Part shown: piece after piece, positions 57,433-64,000 of the stretch
How positions within the stretch are numbered: position 1 is the stretch's first letter
How the letters are laid out: every line of letters begins with the position of its first letter
Source of the DNA: Phyllobacteriaceae bacterium
GTDB taxonomy: Bacteria > Pseudomonadota > Alphaproteobacteria > Rhizobiales > Rhizobiaceae
Assembly: GCA_024742765.1 (NCBI GenBank)
Contig: JANSXT010000005.1
Location: 62,001-126,000 of the forward strand
Direction of reading: 5' to 3'
Length of the DNA: 64,000 nucleotides
Translations under genes and position numbers: made by a program
Notes under the pieces: generated by a model
What the model saw: the letters and a program-made list of their open reading frames with translations, nothing else
What the model was told of the DNA's origin: nothing
Database searches by the model: none

Positions 57433-58249
57433 CAATGCGAACCGGCCGATCGTCGGGCCGGATGACGCGACGCTGCGGCGGATCATCTTCCGCATCGTCC
57501 GTCTGGCCGCGGGCGAGACGCTGGCATTGCGCGAAGCGGGCCACGAACTGTGCCTGGTTCCGATGAGCGGCACCGTCGACATTGATGTCGGCGGGCAGCC
57601 CTTTGTCTCGGTCGGCGGCCGGCCCGGCGTCTTCGAAGGCTTGGCCGATTCCGTCTATGCGCCGCCCGACCGGCCGGTCACCATCACCGCAAGCGACGCG
57701 GCGGAAGTTGCTATCGCGGGCGCGATTGCCGACACGGGGGTGGAAGGCGACGCCTTTCGCATACCGCCGGAGGAGGTGGAAGAGGTCGATGTCGGATCGC
57801 CGGAGACCCATTCGCGCCGCCGCATCCGGCACATTCTCGGCCAGCGGCAGAATGGCCGGGTTCAAAGGCTGCTCGTCAGCGAACTCTATGCCGACCCCGG
57901 ATGCTGGTCCGGCTATCCGCCGCACAAGCACGACACCGATGATGGCGAGGCGGAGACCGATCACGAGGAGCTTTATCACTACCGTTTCGACCCGCCGACC
58001 GGCTTCGGGAACCAGTCCTGCTATACGGGCGATGCGAACCCGCAAGCCTTCGTCACGCGCCATGGCGACACGTTCTGCCTTGATCGCGGCTATCATCCCA
58101 CGGTCACCTCGCCGGGGCATCGCGGCTACATCTTCACCATTCTGGCGGGCGGTGCCCAGCGCGGCCTGATCCAGCGGTTCGAACCGACCCATACCCATCT
58201 GATGGACGCGATCCCCGGCATTCAGGGGATGCGGGACGCGTTCAAATGA
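57407..58249 (+). CDS. IolB-like isomerase (5-deoxyglucuronate isomerase family)
   Basis: Metal-dependent cupin isomerase, 280 residues, of the KduI/IolB family, clearly on the IolB side: [11 protein letters not shown] with His173 and His175, [15 protein letters not shown], and [17 protein letters not shown]. IolB converts 5-deoxy-D-glucuronate to 2-deoxy-5-keto-gluconate in inositol catabolism. No other iol gene is present, and the gene lies between an oligosaccharide importer and an iduronidase-like GH39, so it may act on a uronate. AAGGAGG precedes ATG 57407 by nine bases. The stop overlaps the GH39 start as ATGA. Confidence 0.85.
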   Translation: MARLIAAHDNANRPIVGPDDATLRRIIFRIVRLAAGETLALREAGHELCLVPMSGTVDIDVGGQPFVSVGGRPGVFEGLADSVYAPPDRPVTITASDAAEVAIAGAIADTGVEGDAFRIPPEEVEEVDVGSPETHSRRRIRHILGQRQNGRVQRLLVSELYADPGCWSGYPPHKHDTDDGEAETDHEELYHYRFDPPTGFGNQSCYTGDANPQAFVTRHGDTFCLDRGYHPTVTSPGHRGYIFTILAGGAQRGLIQRFEPTHTHLMDAIPGIQGMRDAFK

Positions 58250-60042
58250 AGCTGACACCCGATCCCTCGGCTGCCAAACCGTTCACCCGCTTCTGGCGTG
58301 CCACGGGCTTTTCGCCCGGTGAGTTGCTGCTGACGCCGGAAATGCAGCGGACGCTGAAGCTTGTCGCGGCGACGCCCCGCCAAGGCGTGCAATATCTGCG
58401 TCCGCACTTCATGCTGAACCTTGTGCGCGAAACCGGTCCCGGCCGTTACGATTTCACGCTGCTCGATGAGGCCATGGATGTGATGGTCAGCAACGGTTTC
58501 ACGCCGTTCTTCGAGATCATGGGCAATCCGTCTGGCGCCTTCGATTTTGAAGCCGAAGGCTGGCCGGAACGGTGGCGCGATCTGGTGGCGGATATGACGC
58601 GGCGCTTTGTCGAGCGCTACGGTGCCGATGAGGTATCGAGCTGGTATTTTGAAAGCTGGAACGAACCCGACCTGCCATGGTGGGAGCATGGCGAGCAGGC
58701 TTTTCTCGACTATTATGATGCCGGCGCGGCGGGCCTCGATGCGGCGCAACCGGGTTTGAGGATTGGCGGGCCGGGAACGGCGCGCACCCTGTCGCCGATG
58801 TTCAAGGCGTTCGTCGCCCATTGCGACACCGGGACCAACCGGTTGACCGGCGAGCCGTCGCGCCTCGACTTCATCTCGGTGCATGAAAAAGGCGTCGAAA
58901 AGAGCTTTGAGGATATCGCGCCCGACAGTCTGGGCATTGTCGCGCGCGAAGGGCAAGCGATCGACTATCTCCGGGCGCATCATCCGCGGCTCGCCGATCT
59001 GCCGCTGATCAACAATGAGTGCGACCCGCAGGTGGGCTGGTGGCAGCACCATACATGGCGCGGCACCGCCTATGCGGCCGCCATGATCACCAAGATCATC
59101 GATCAGCACCAGCGGCTGATGCGCGATGGCGACACGCCGTTCGACATGTTGTTCAACGACAATGGCTTCATGGGCGACTGGGGCCAGCGCACCCACTTCA
59201 CCCTGTTCGGCGGCCGCTCCTTCTCCAAGGCGCAGTCGGAGCATGTGACCGATCTGGCGCGCATCGAGGAGTTGCGCGCCGCGCCGGCTTTCTCATTGGT
59301 GAAGAAGCCGGCCTTGGCGGTGATGGAACTGCTCGCCCAACTGGGCGATCAATGGTTGCCCCTGCCTGACCTGACGCCCGATCAGGAAGGCCCCGGCGCT
59401 ATCGCAACCCGCCATGCCGACGGCACCTGGGCGGTGCTGTGCTATCACAGCCGTGATCAGATCCGCCTGTCCGGTCCTTCAACCATCACCCTTCATCTGC
59501 CTGGAACGGAGGACGACTGGGACGTGCTGGTCTTGGCGCTGGACGACATCGCGCCCAATCCGTTTGCGGTCTGGGAAGCTGGCGGCCATCCAAAACCGCC
59601 CGTGGTGCCCCAGCTCATCGCGCCTTCCGATGCCATTGACGCCATGCGCCGGTCGGCTGAGCCGCGCGCGCGGTTTTGCGGCCGGGTGACCGGCCCCGTC
59701 GCGCTGGATGTCGAAGTGCCGCTGCCCTCGGTCGCGCTGGTGCTCGCCAGACCGGCGGACGACGCCGTGCCCGCGCCGCCGAACCCGACACTGGCCCGCA
59801 TTGACGGGCTCAACGGGCCGGAAATGCTGGTCAACTGGGCCGGTTCGGACATGGTCGGCTTGCGCCATGATGTGGGTGTGGCGCGCGGCGTCGGCGAGCC
59901 CGTTTCGGTTCTGGAGGCGCCGCTGCTGGCCAACGCCTATGTGTTCTCGCCATCCGAAGACACAGAGGTTTTCGTGCGCGCCGTGGCCCTTTCCGGCCTG
60001 ACCAGCGACTGGATCAAGGCAGAACCGGAGGCCGTGTCGTGA
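58246..60042 (+). CDS. GH39 glycosidase resembling alpha-L-iduronidase
   Basis: Retaining glycosidase, 598 residues, cytoplasmic. Acid/base Glu140 in ESWNEPD and nucleophile Glu258 in NNECDPQVGW. From memory, several stretches follow human alpha-L-iduronidase rather than beta-xylosidase: FLDYYDAGAAGLDAAQP, GGPGTAR, LDFISVHEKG, TKIIDQHQRL, FNDNGFM and the 118-residue spacing of the two Glu (117 in the human enzyme). A C-terminal beta domain follows (about 400-598). It shares the operon with an IolB-like isomerase and an SDR, opposite a sulfatase. Beta-xylosidase is the alternative. Confidence 0.85.
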   Translation: MKLTPDPSAAKPFTRFWRATGFSPGELLLTPEMQRTLKLVAATPRQGVQYLRPHFMLNLVRETGPGRYDFTLLDEAMDVMVSNGFTPFFEIMGNPSGAFDFEAEGWPERWRDLVADMTRRFVERYGADEVSSWYFESWNEPDLPWWEHGEQAFLDYYDAGAAGLDAAQPGLRIGGPGTARTLSPMFKAFVAHCDTGTNRLTGEPSRLDFISVHEKGVEKSFEDIAPDSLGIVAREGQAIDYLRAHHPRLADLPLINNECDPQVGWWQHHTWRGTAYAAAMITKIIDQHQRLMRDGDTPFDMLFNDNGFMGDWGQRTHFTLFGGRSFSKAQSEHVTDLARIEELRAAPAFSLVKKPALAVMELLAQLGDQWLPLPDLTPDQEGPGAIATRHADGTWAVLCYHSRDQIRLSGPSTITLHLPGTEDDWDVLVLALDDIAPNPFAVWEAGGHPKPPVVPQLIAPSDAIDAMRRSAEPRARFCGRVTGPVALDVEVPLPSVALVLARPADDAVPAPPNPTLARIDGLNGPEMLVNWAGSDMVGLRHDVGVARGVGEPVSVLEAPLLANAYVFSPSEDTEVFVRAVALSGLTSDWIKAEPEAVS

Positions 60043-60791
60043 GCACCCTGTTCGACCTTACCGGCAAGACGGCGCTGATCACCGGTTCGTCGCAAGGCAT
60101 CGGCCTGGCCCTTGCCGAAGGGCTCGCTTTGGCCGGCGCGCAGGTCATCCTGAACGGGCGCGACGCGGACAGGCTGGCCGATGCGCGCGCGCGGTTTGAT
60201 GGCGCCGAGGCGCTTGCCTTCGATGTGACCGATGCCGATGCGGCGCGCCGCTGCATCGATGCCCACGAGGCCGAAAAAGGCCCGATCGACATCCTGGTCA
60301 ACAATGCGGGCATGCAGCTTCGCGGTCTGCTGGAAGACTATGACCCGGCCGATTTCGACCGGTTGATGCGCACCAATGTCAGCAGCGCCTTCTACGTCGG
60401 TCAGGCGGTCGCCCGACACATGATCGCGCGCGGCGCCGGCAAGATCATCAACATCGCCTCGGTGCAGACCGCGCTCGCCCGTCCAGGCATTGCGCCCTAT
60501 ACCGCGTCCAAGGGCGCGGTCGCCAACCTGACCAAGGGCATGGCGACCGACTGGGCCCGACACGGCCTTCAGGTCAACGCGATCGCGCCGGGCTATTTCA
60601 GGACGCCGCTCAACGAAGCGCTCTACACCGATCCGGACTTCAATGCCTGGCTCGAAAACCGGACCCCGGCCGGCCGCTGGGGCGAAGTCGAGGAGTTGCA
60701 GGGCGCCTGCGTGTTCCTGGCCTCCTCGGCGTCCGGCTTCGTCAACGGACAGACCCTTTTTGTCGATGGCGGAATCAGCGTGTCGCTGTAA
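60039..60791 (+). CDS. SDR, gluconate 5-dehydrogenase-like
   Basis: NAD(P)-dependent reductase, 250 residues. Motif TGSSQGIGLALAEGLALAGAQ followed by NGRD (Arg suggests NADP), NIASVQ for Ser, YTASKGA for Tyr/Lys. The N-terminal pattern is that of IdnO/Ga5DH and KduD proteins, which reduce 5-keto-gluconate or related keto-uronates. The start is GTG 60039, overlapping the GH39 stop as GTGA. It probably reduces the ketose made by the IolB-like isomerase. Last gene of the operon. Confidence 0.88.
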   Translation: MSTLFDLTGKTALITGSSQGIGLALAEGLALAGAQVILNGRDADRLADARARFDGAEALAFDVTDADAARRCIDAHEAEKGPIDILVNNAGMQLRGLLEDYDPADFDRLMRTNVSSAFYVGQAVARHMIARGAGKIINIASVQTALARPGIAPYTASKGAVANLTKGMATDWARHGLQVNAIAPGYFRTPLNEALYTDPDFNAWLENRTPAGRWGEVEELQGACVFLASSASGFVNGQTLFVDGGISVSL

Positions 60792-60930
60792 ACGAGCCAT
60801 TCGGCATCGGATCGTGGAAACCAATGGGCGGCAGCGGTATCGGACGCGGTTGCTCTGCTGCATGGGGCAGCGAAGCCCTGCGCCAGGGGAAATCGTCGAG
60901 CTGGCCGTCAAGTATTCGCCGTTACCGGTT

Positions 60931-61737
60931 TCACTCCACGCCAAGTTGTGTCGAGATCCGCCGGGCGGCGGCCAGCAGGCGGTCCCGGACATGCGTCTCG
61001 GTATCATCGTCGGGCGGCGCGGTGGTTGTGGCGTTGATCGCGGCGATCACCTGGCCAGAGAGATCGCGCACCGGGGCGGCGGTGGCCGTCACGCCGCTCT
61101 CGAAGCGGCCGGCCTGGGTAATCGTCTCGGCATCGCGATCGGTCTCGTGCTGGGCCAGCACCTTTGGCGGCGTCCAGCCGCCCGTGCCACCATGCGCGTC
61201 TTCGGCGGCGTCCCGGTAAAGCGCGACAAGCGACGGTTCATCAAGGTCCGCCAGAAGGATACGACCCATGGTGGTGGTGACCGCCGGAAGGCGCGATCCG
61301 ACATGGACGATGCTGGCGAGCCCCATCCGGCTCGGAACGCGCAGGAGATAGAGCACCGATCGGCCGTCGCGCACGCCCAGATGGGCCGACCAGTCGGTCT
61401 CGTCGCGCAGCCGTTCAAGCTCGGGCATCGCGATCTCGACCAGTTCGCGGCTCGCCAGAAGCCCATAGCCCAGTGCCATCACCGCCGGGCCAAGGCGGTA
61501 GAGCCGGCTGCGCGGATCATGGATCAGATAGCCCAGATGGCTGAGCGTGTAGACCGCCCGGAACGCCGCCGAACGCGTCATCCCCAGATGGCCGGCGATC
61601 TCGCTCAGGCTCATCTCCGGCCGGTCGGGCGAGAAGGCCTGCAGCACTTTCAGCCCGCGAATAAGGCCGGGCACGAGGTAGCGGTCCTCATAGGACGTCG
61701 CGGACGGGATATCGATCGGGGATAGCGTTTTGCCCAT
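60931..61737 (-). CDS. IclR-family transcriptional regulator
   Basis: 268-residue regulator. Winged helix MSLSEIAGHLGMTRSAAFRAVYTLSHLGY (about 45-73) and an IclR effector domain (LGVRDGRSVLYLLRVPS, TTTMGRILLA). Start ATG 61737 or 61758; neither has a clear ribosome site, and the shorter form places the repeat at 61726-61743 over the start. Divergent from the bicupin gene. Confidence 0.9.
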   Translation of the reverse strand: MGKTLSPIDIPSATSYEDRYLVPGLIRGLKVLQAFSPDRPEMSLSEIAGHLGMTRSAAFRAVYTLSHLGYLIHDPRSRLYRLGPAVMALGYGLLASRELVEIAMPELERLRDETDWSAHLGVRDGRSVLYLLRVPSRMGLASIVHVGSRLPAVTTTMGRILLADLDEPSLVALYRDAAEDAHGGTGGWTPPKVLAQHETDRDAETITQAGRFESGVTATAAPVRDLSGQVIAAINATTTAPPDDDTETHVRDRLLAAARRISTQLGVE

Positions 61738-61763
61738 AAAACGGCGTGTAGCATGCAAAACGG
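61726..61763. promoter_or_regulatory. Candidate IclR operator cluster
   Basis: CGTTTT (61726-61731) and AAAACG (61738-61743) form an inverted repeat with six-base spacer, and a further AAAACGG copy lies at 61757-61763, 19 bases from the one at 61738. It covers the IclR start and the divergent promoter region, as expected for autoregulation. Confidence 0.4.
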
Positions 61764-61806
61764 GGCAGCGCTAGCTTGCGGCCATACGCGATCAAGGAGG
61801 ACGATC

Positions 61807-62754
61807 ATGAACGTGCATACCGCACCCACACCCGCGCTCGCCGCCGAACTGAAGGCCCATACCGGCCGGTTCACCGACAAGGTGTTCGACTGGAACGCCT
61901 TTCCGTCCAATGACGGCTATGACGAACTGGCACGGGCGCAGATGCGCTATATCGGCGCCGGCGGTTCGCCCAAGGTGGGCGACGCGTCGACGCTTAAGCC
62001 CGACCATTTCACCCTCAGCCTGATCTACAAGGAGCCGGGTCGTTACGCCGCCTGCCACAGCCATGAGATAGAGGAGAGCTTCCTGATCATCGACGGCGCG
62101 CTGATCGTCGGCTGGGAAAAGGACGGCGAAGTGGTCGAGGTCAATCTCGGCCCCAAGGACATGATCCTGAACGCGCGCGAGATCGGCCACGGCTTCCGGG
62201 TCGATGGCGTGGAACCGGTGCTGATGTCGATATCGGTCGATGTCGGCAAGCCGCTGCCGCCGGTCTATCACTACCATCCCAAGGATCACCCGACCGAACT
62301 GGCGCGGACCTTCGGCGCCGAGCCGGGCAAGACGCTGCCATTCGACCCGCAGGGCAACCATCCGCTGCAAAAGCTGATGGCGCGCTATGTGGTGCGCCAC
62401 AATGAACTGCCCACGGTCTGGGAAGAGGCCGGCTTCATGCGCAAGGTCTATGTCGGTCCCGGCGGGCTTCAGCACGATACGTGCCGCAAGGAGATGTGGG
62501 GGGTTCCGTCGCGGGTCGGTGTGCAGCCCTTCACCCGGCCGGTCGAGGACGCATTCATGGTGCTGGACGGCTCGCTGACGGTCGGCTGGGAAGAGGACGG
62601 CCAGTCGGTCGAAGTGGAATTGGGACCGCGCGATCTGGTCAAGACGCCGGCGGGCCGGGCCCATTGGTTCCGTAATGACGGCGCTGGCGCGGCCACCGTG
62701 TGGCACGTCATCGGCACGGCGGAGGATGATGGCGTTTCCTATCGCGCCGCATGA
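61807..62754 (+). CDS. Bicupin-domain protein
   Basis: 315-residue protein with two similar cupin halves: residues about 60-125 (CHSHEIEESFLIIDGALIVGWEKDG) and about 225-300 (VEDAFMVLDGSLTVGWEEDG). Only the first half keeps a clear metal-binding HxH and Glu; the second half has lost it, so one site may be catalytic and the other structural. Gentisate-dioxygenase-like or sensor roles are possible; I do not recognise the exact function. AAGGAGG precedes ATG 61807. Followed by a strong terminator. Confidence 0.8.
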   Translation: MNVHTAPTPALAAELKAHTGRFTDKVFDWNAFPSNDGYDELARAQMRYIGAGGSPKVGDASTLKPDHFTLSLIYKEPGRYAACHSHEIEESFLIIDGALIVGWEKDGEVVEVNLGPKDMILNAREIGHGFRVDGVEPVLMSISVDVGKPLPPVYHYHPKDHPTELARTFGAEPGKTLPFDPQGNHPLQKLMARYVVRHNELPTVWEEAGFMRKVYVGPGGLQHDTCRKEMWGVPSRVGVQPFTRPVEDAFMVLDGSLTVGWEEDGQSVEVELGPRDLVKTPAGRAHWFRNDGAGAATVWHVIGTAEDDGVSYRAA

Positions 62755-62758
62755 TCTG

Positions 62759-62800
62759 AACCGTGGCGGCGCCGCCGACCGCCGGAGCCGCCACGGTTTT
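62759..62800 (+). terminator. Strong intrinsic terminator after the bicupin gene
   Basis: CCGTGGCGGC (62761-62770) pairs perfectly with GCCGCCACGG (62787-62796), extended by AA/TT on the outside, and is followed by TTTT (62797-62800). The bicupin stop codon lies just upstream. It separates the bicupin gene from the next operon. Confidence 0.85.
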
Positions 62801-62854
62801 CCAGGGCCTGCCGAATCCTGCTTGACAGGGCGGGCTTCCTCTTGCAATCTATTT

Positions 62855-62878
62855 TGAACACTATGTTCATATTTGAAC
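62855..62878. promoter_or_regulatory. Triple TGAAC repeat, candidate operator
   Basis: TGAAC (62855-62859), ACTAT, GTTCA (62865-62869) form an inverted repeat, and a third TGAAC follows at 62874-62878. Inverted plus direct copies of one pentamer are typical of IclR/PcaU-type sites. The region lies 20-43 bases before the 62898 gene and is AT-rich. Confidence 0.5.
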
Positions 62879-62897
62879 GTACATCGGGGAGGGCATG

Positions 62898-63200
62898 ATG
62901 GACCAGTTCAAGGACCGTCTGTCGCAGAGGGCACGGGATACGAGCCGCCCGCACCTGGCCCATCAAAGCAAGGGGCGTGACATGTCGCCGGCCGAAGATG
63001 CGCTGGCCGGCGCGCTGATGGAGATCTACGGTTCCGGCACGCATGATTTTGCAGCGGTCGCCGCCGAACTGTCCGCACGCGGCGTTGCAGCGCCCGTTTC
63101 CGGCCGGACCGACTGGGATGAGGCGCTGCTCGCCGAAGAGCTTGCGGCGATCAATGCCGATCTCGATGCTGCCTATCAGGCCAATGGCTATGGCGCTTGA
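62898..63200 (+). CDS. Small hypothetical protein (recombinase-like HTH type)
   Basis: 100 residues, charged and Ala-rich. The part from residue about 30 (SPAEDALAGALMEIYGSGTHDFAAVAAELSARGV in pieces) looks like the small helix-turn-helix found alone beside importers for aromatic acids or sulfonates, often called recombinase-like; function unknown. GGGGAGGG precedes; ATG 62898 has better spacing than ATG 62895. Its end overlaps the ATPase start, so it is part of the transporter operon and probably regulates or assists it. Confidence 0.6.
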   Translation: MDQFKDRLSQRARDTSRPHLAHQSKGRDMSPAEDALAGALMEIYGSGTHDFAAVAAELSARGVAAPVSGRTDWDEALLAEELAAINADLDAAYQANGYGA

Positions 63201-63969
63201 GTTCAACGCCGTCACCAAACGGTTCGAGACCAATGGCGGGGTTCTGACTGCGGTCAGCGATGTCAGCTTCAAGGTCGACGAGGGCGAATTTGTCGCCGTT
63301 GTCGGGCCGTCGGGCTGCGGCAAGTCGACCCTTCTGAGCATGACGGCCGGTCTCTACCAGCCTTCCGAGGGCGAGGTGCGGGTGAGCAATGTGCCCGTGA
63401 CCGGCCCAAACTCCCATGTCGGCTTCATGTTGCAGAAGGATCTGCTGCTGCCCTGGCGTTCCATCGTCGGCAATATCGAGTTCGGGCTGGAAGCGCGCGG
63501 TGTCGGCAAGTCCGAACGGCGCGCCCGCGCCATGCAGGAGCTCAAACACTGCCATCTGGACGGGTTCGAGCGGCACTTTCCCTATCAATTGTCCGGCGGC
63601 ATGCGCCAGCGCGCGGCGCTAGCGCGGACGCTTGCCGTCGATCCTGAAATCATCCTGCTGGACGAGCCGTTCTCGGCGCTCGACGCGCAGACCAAGCTGC
63701 TGTTGCAGAATTCGTTCGCCGGCACGATCGCCGAAACGGGCAAGACGACGCTTTTGATCACCCATGATCTGGCCGAGGCGGTGCTGATGTCAGACCGCAT
63801 CCTGGTGCTGTCGGAGCGGCCCGGCCGGATCGTCGCCGAGATCAATGTCGATCTACCGCATCGCGACCAACCGCTCAAACGCCGGGTCATGCCGGAGGTC
63901 AGCGCCTATGCGGCGCAGGTCTTCAAGCATCTGAAACTTGAAGAGAAAGCAGAAGAGGTGATGGCATGA
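63190..63969 (+). CDS. ABC importer ATPase (TauB/SsuB/NrtD family)
   Basis: 259-residue ATPase of the nitrate/sulfonate/taurine/aromatic-acid type importer group. Walker A GPSGCGKST, Q-loop MLQKDLLLPWRSI typical of this group, signature LSGGMRQRA, Walker B IILLDEPFSALDA, switch His in LITHDLAEA. Start ATG 63190 (AGG nine bases upstream) or ATG 63184. The stop overlaps the next start as ATGA. The substrate is unknown. Confidence 0.93.
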   Translation: MALEFNAVTKRFETNGGVLTAVSDVSFKVDEGEFVAVVGPSGCGKSTLLSMTAGLYQPSEGEVRVSNVPVTGPNSHVGFMLQKDLLLPWRSIVGNIEFGLEARGVGKSERRARAMQELKHCHLDGFERHFPYQLSGGMRQRAALARTLAVDPEIILLDEPFSALDAQTKLLLQNSFAGTIAETGKTTLLITHDLAEAVLMSDRILVLSERPGRIVAEINVDLPHRDQPLKRRVMPEVSAYAAQVFKHLKLEEKAEEVMA

Positions 63970-64000
63970 AACGATGGACGACACTGCTGCTCGCCGGGCT
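63966..64000 (+). CDS. Start of next transporter gene, cut by window edge
   Basis: ATG 63966 overlaps the ATPase stop as ATGA and opens MKRWTTLLLAG, a basic start followed by hydrophobic residues. In this importer group the next gene is a permease or the receptor; eleven residues cannot decide which. Confidence 0.6.
   Translation, partial: MKRWTTLLLAG

Overview
The window is GC-rich, densely packed alphaproteobacterial DNA: strong GGAGG ribosome sites, many ATGA/TTGA/GTGA stop-start overlaps, and no gap above 300 bases without a gene. The vitamin B6 genes closely resemble the characterised Mesorhizobium loti proteins as I remember them, so a Hyphomicrobiales (Phyllobacteriaceae-like) host is likely; this is inference, not a search result. 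I saw no rRNA, tRNA, CRISPR array, insertion sequence or prophage gene. The window reads as a string of catabolic and transport islands, each with its own regulator.

1-3824 (+): end of an RbsA-type ATPase, two RbsC-type permeases and an SMP-30/gluconolactonase. 3830-13171 (-): a nine-gene sugar operon (EthD protein, SDR, GH31 glycosidase, sugar-binding protein, two permeases, MalK-type ATPase, GMC dehydrogenase, small gluconate-dehydrogenase-subunit-3-like protein). It is divergent from a LacI regulator and a second GH31 gene (13300-16344, +), with a perfect 18-bp palindrome between them. 16432-24741: an M20 amidohydrolase and a GntR regulator with an apparent second helix-turn-helix (-), divergent from a C45 acyltransferase-like hydrolase and a Dpp-type importer (+), suggesting use of N-acylated amides or peptides.

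24764-45320: a vitamin B6 catabolic island. Pyridoxine 4-oxidase makes pyridoxal and pyridoxamine-pyruvate aminotransferase converts pyridoxamine to pyridoxal. Pyridoxal 4-dehydrogenase gives 4-pyridoxolactone and the lactonase gives 4-pyridoxate. 4-pyridoxate dehydrogenase, the NAD-dependent FHMPC dehydrogenase, a decarboxylase, the flavin ring-opening oxygenase (MHPCO) and the acetamidomethylenesuccinate hydrolase then complete the route to succinate semialdehyde. Embedded in it are a TRAP transporter, a BMP-type ABC importer, an AA_synth protein and a PEBP protein with no assigned step.

45597-48485: a LysR regulator divergent from a small redox-like operon (NAD-binding protein, ABM protein with membrane tail, DJ-1/PfpI protein) ending in a terminator. 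48586-60791: a LacI regulator and cytoplasmic sulfatase (-) divergent from a Dpp-type importer, an IolB-like isomerase, a GH39 protein closely resembling alpha-L-iduronidase, and a gluconate-5-dehydrogenase-like SDR (+). Two GTTATCGATAAC-type operators sit between them. This looks like a system for importing and degrading a sulfated, uronate-containing oligosaccharide in the cytoplasm. 60931-64000: an IclR regulator divergent from a bicupin gene, then the start of a TauB/SsuB-type importer operon that runs off the right edge.
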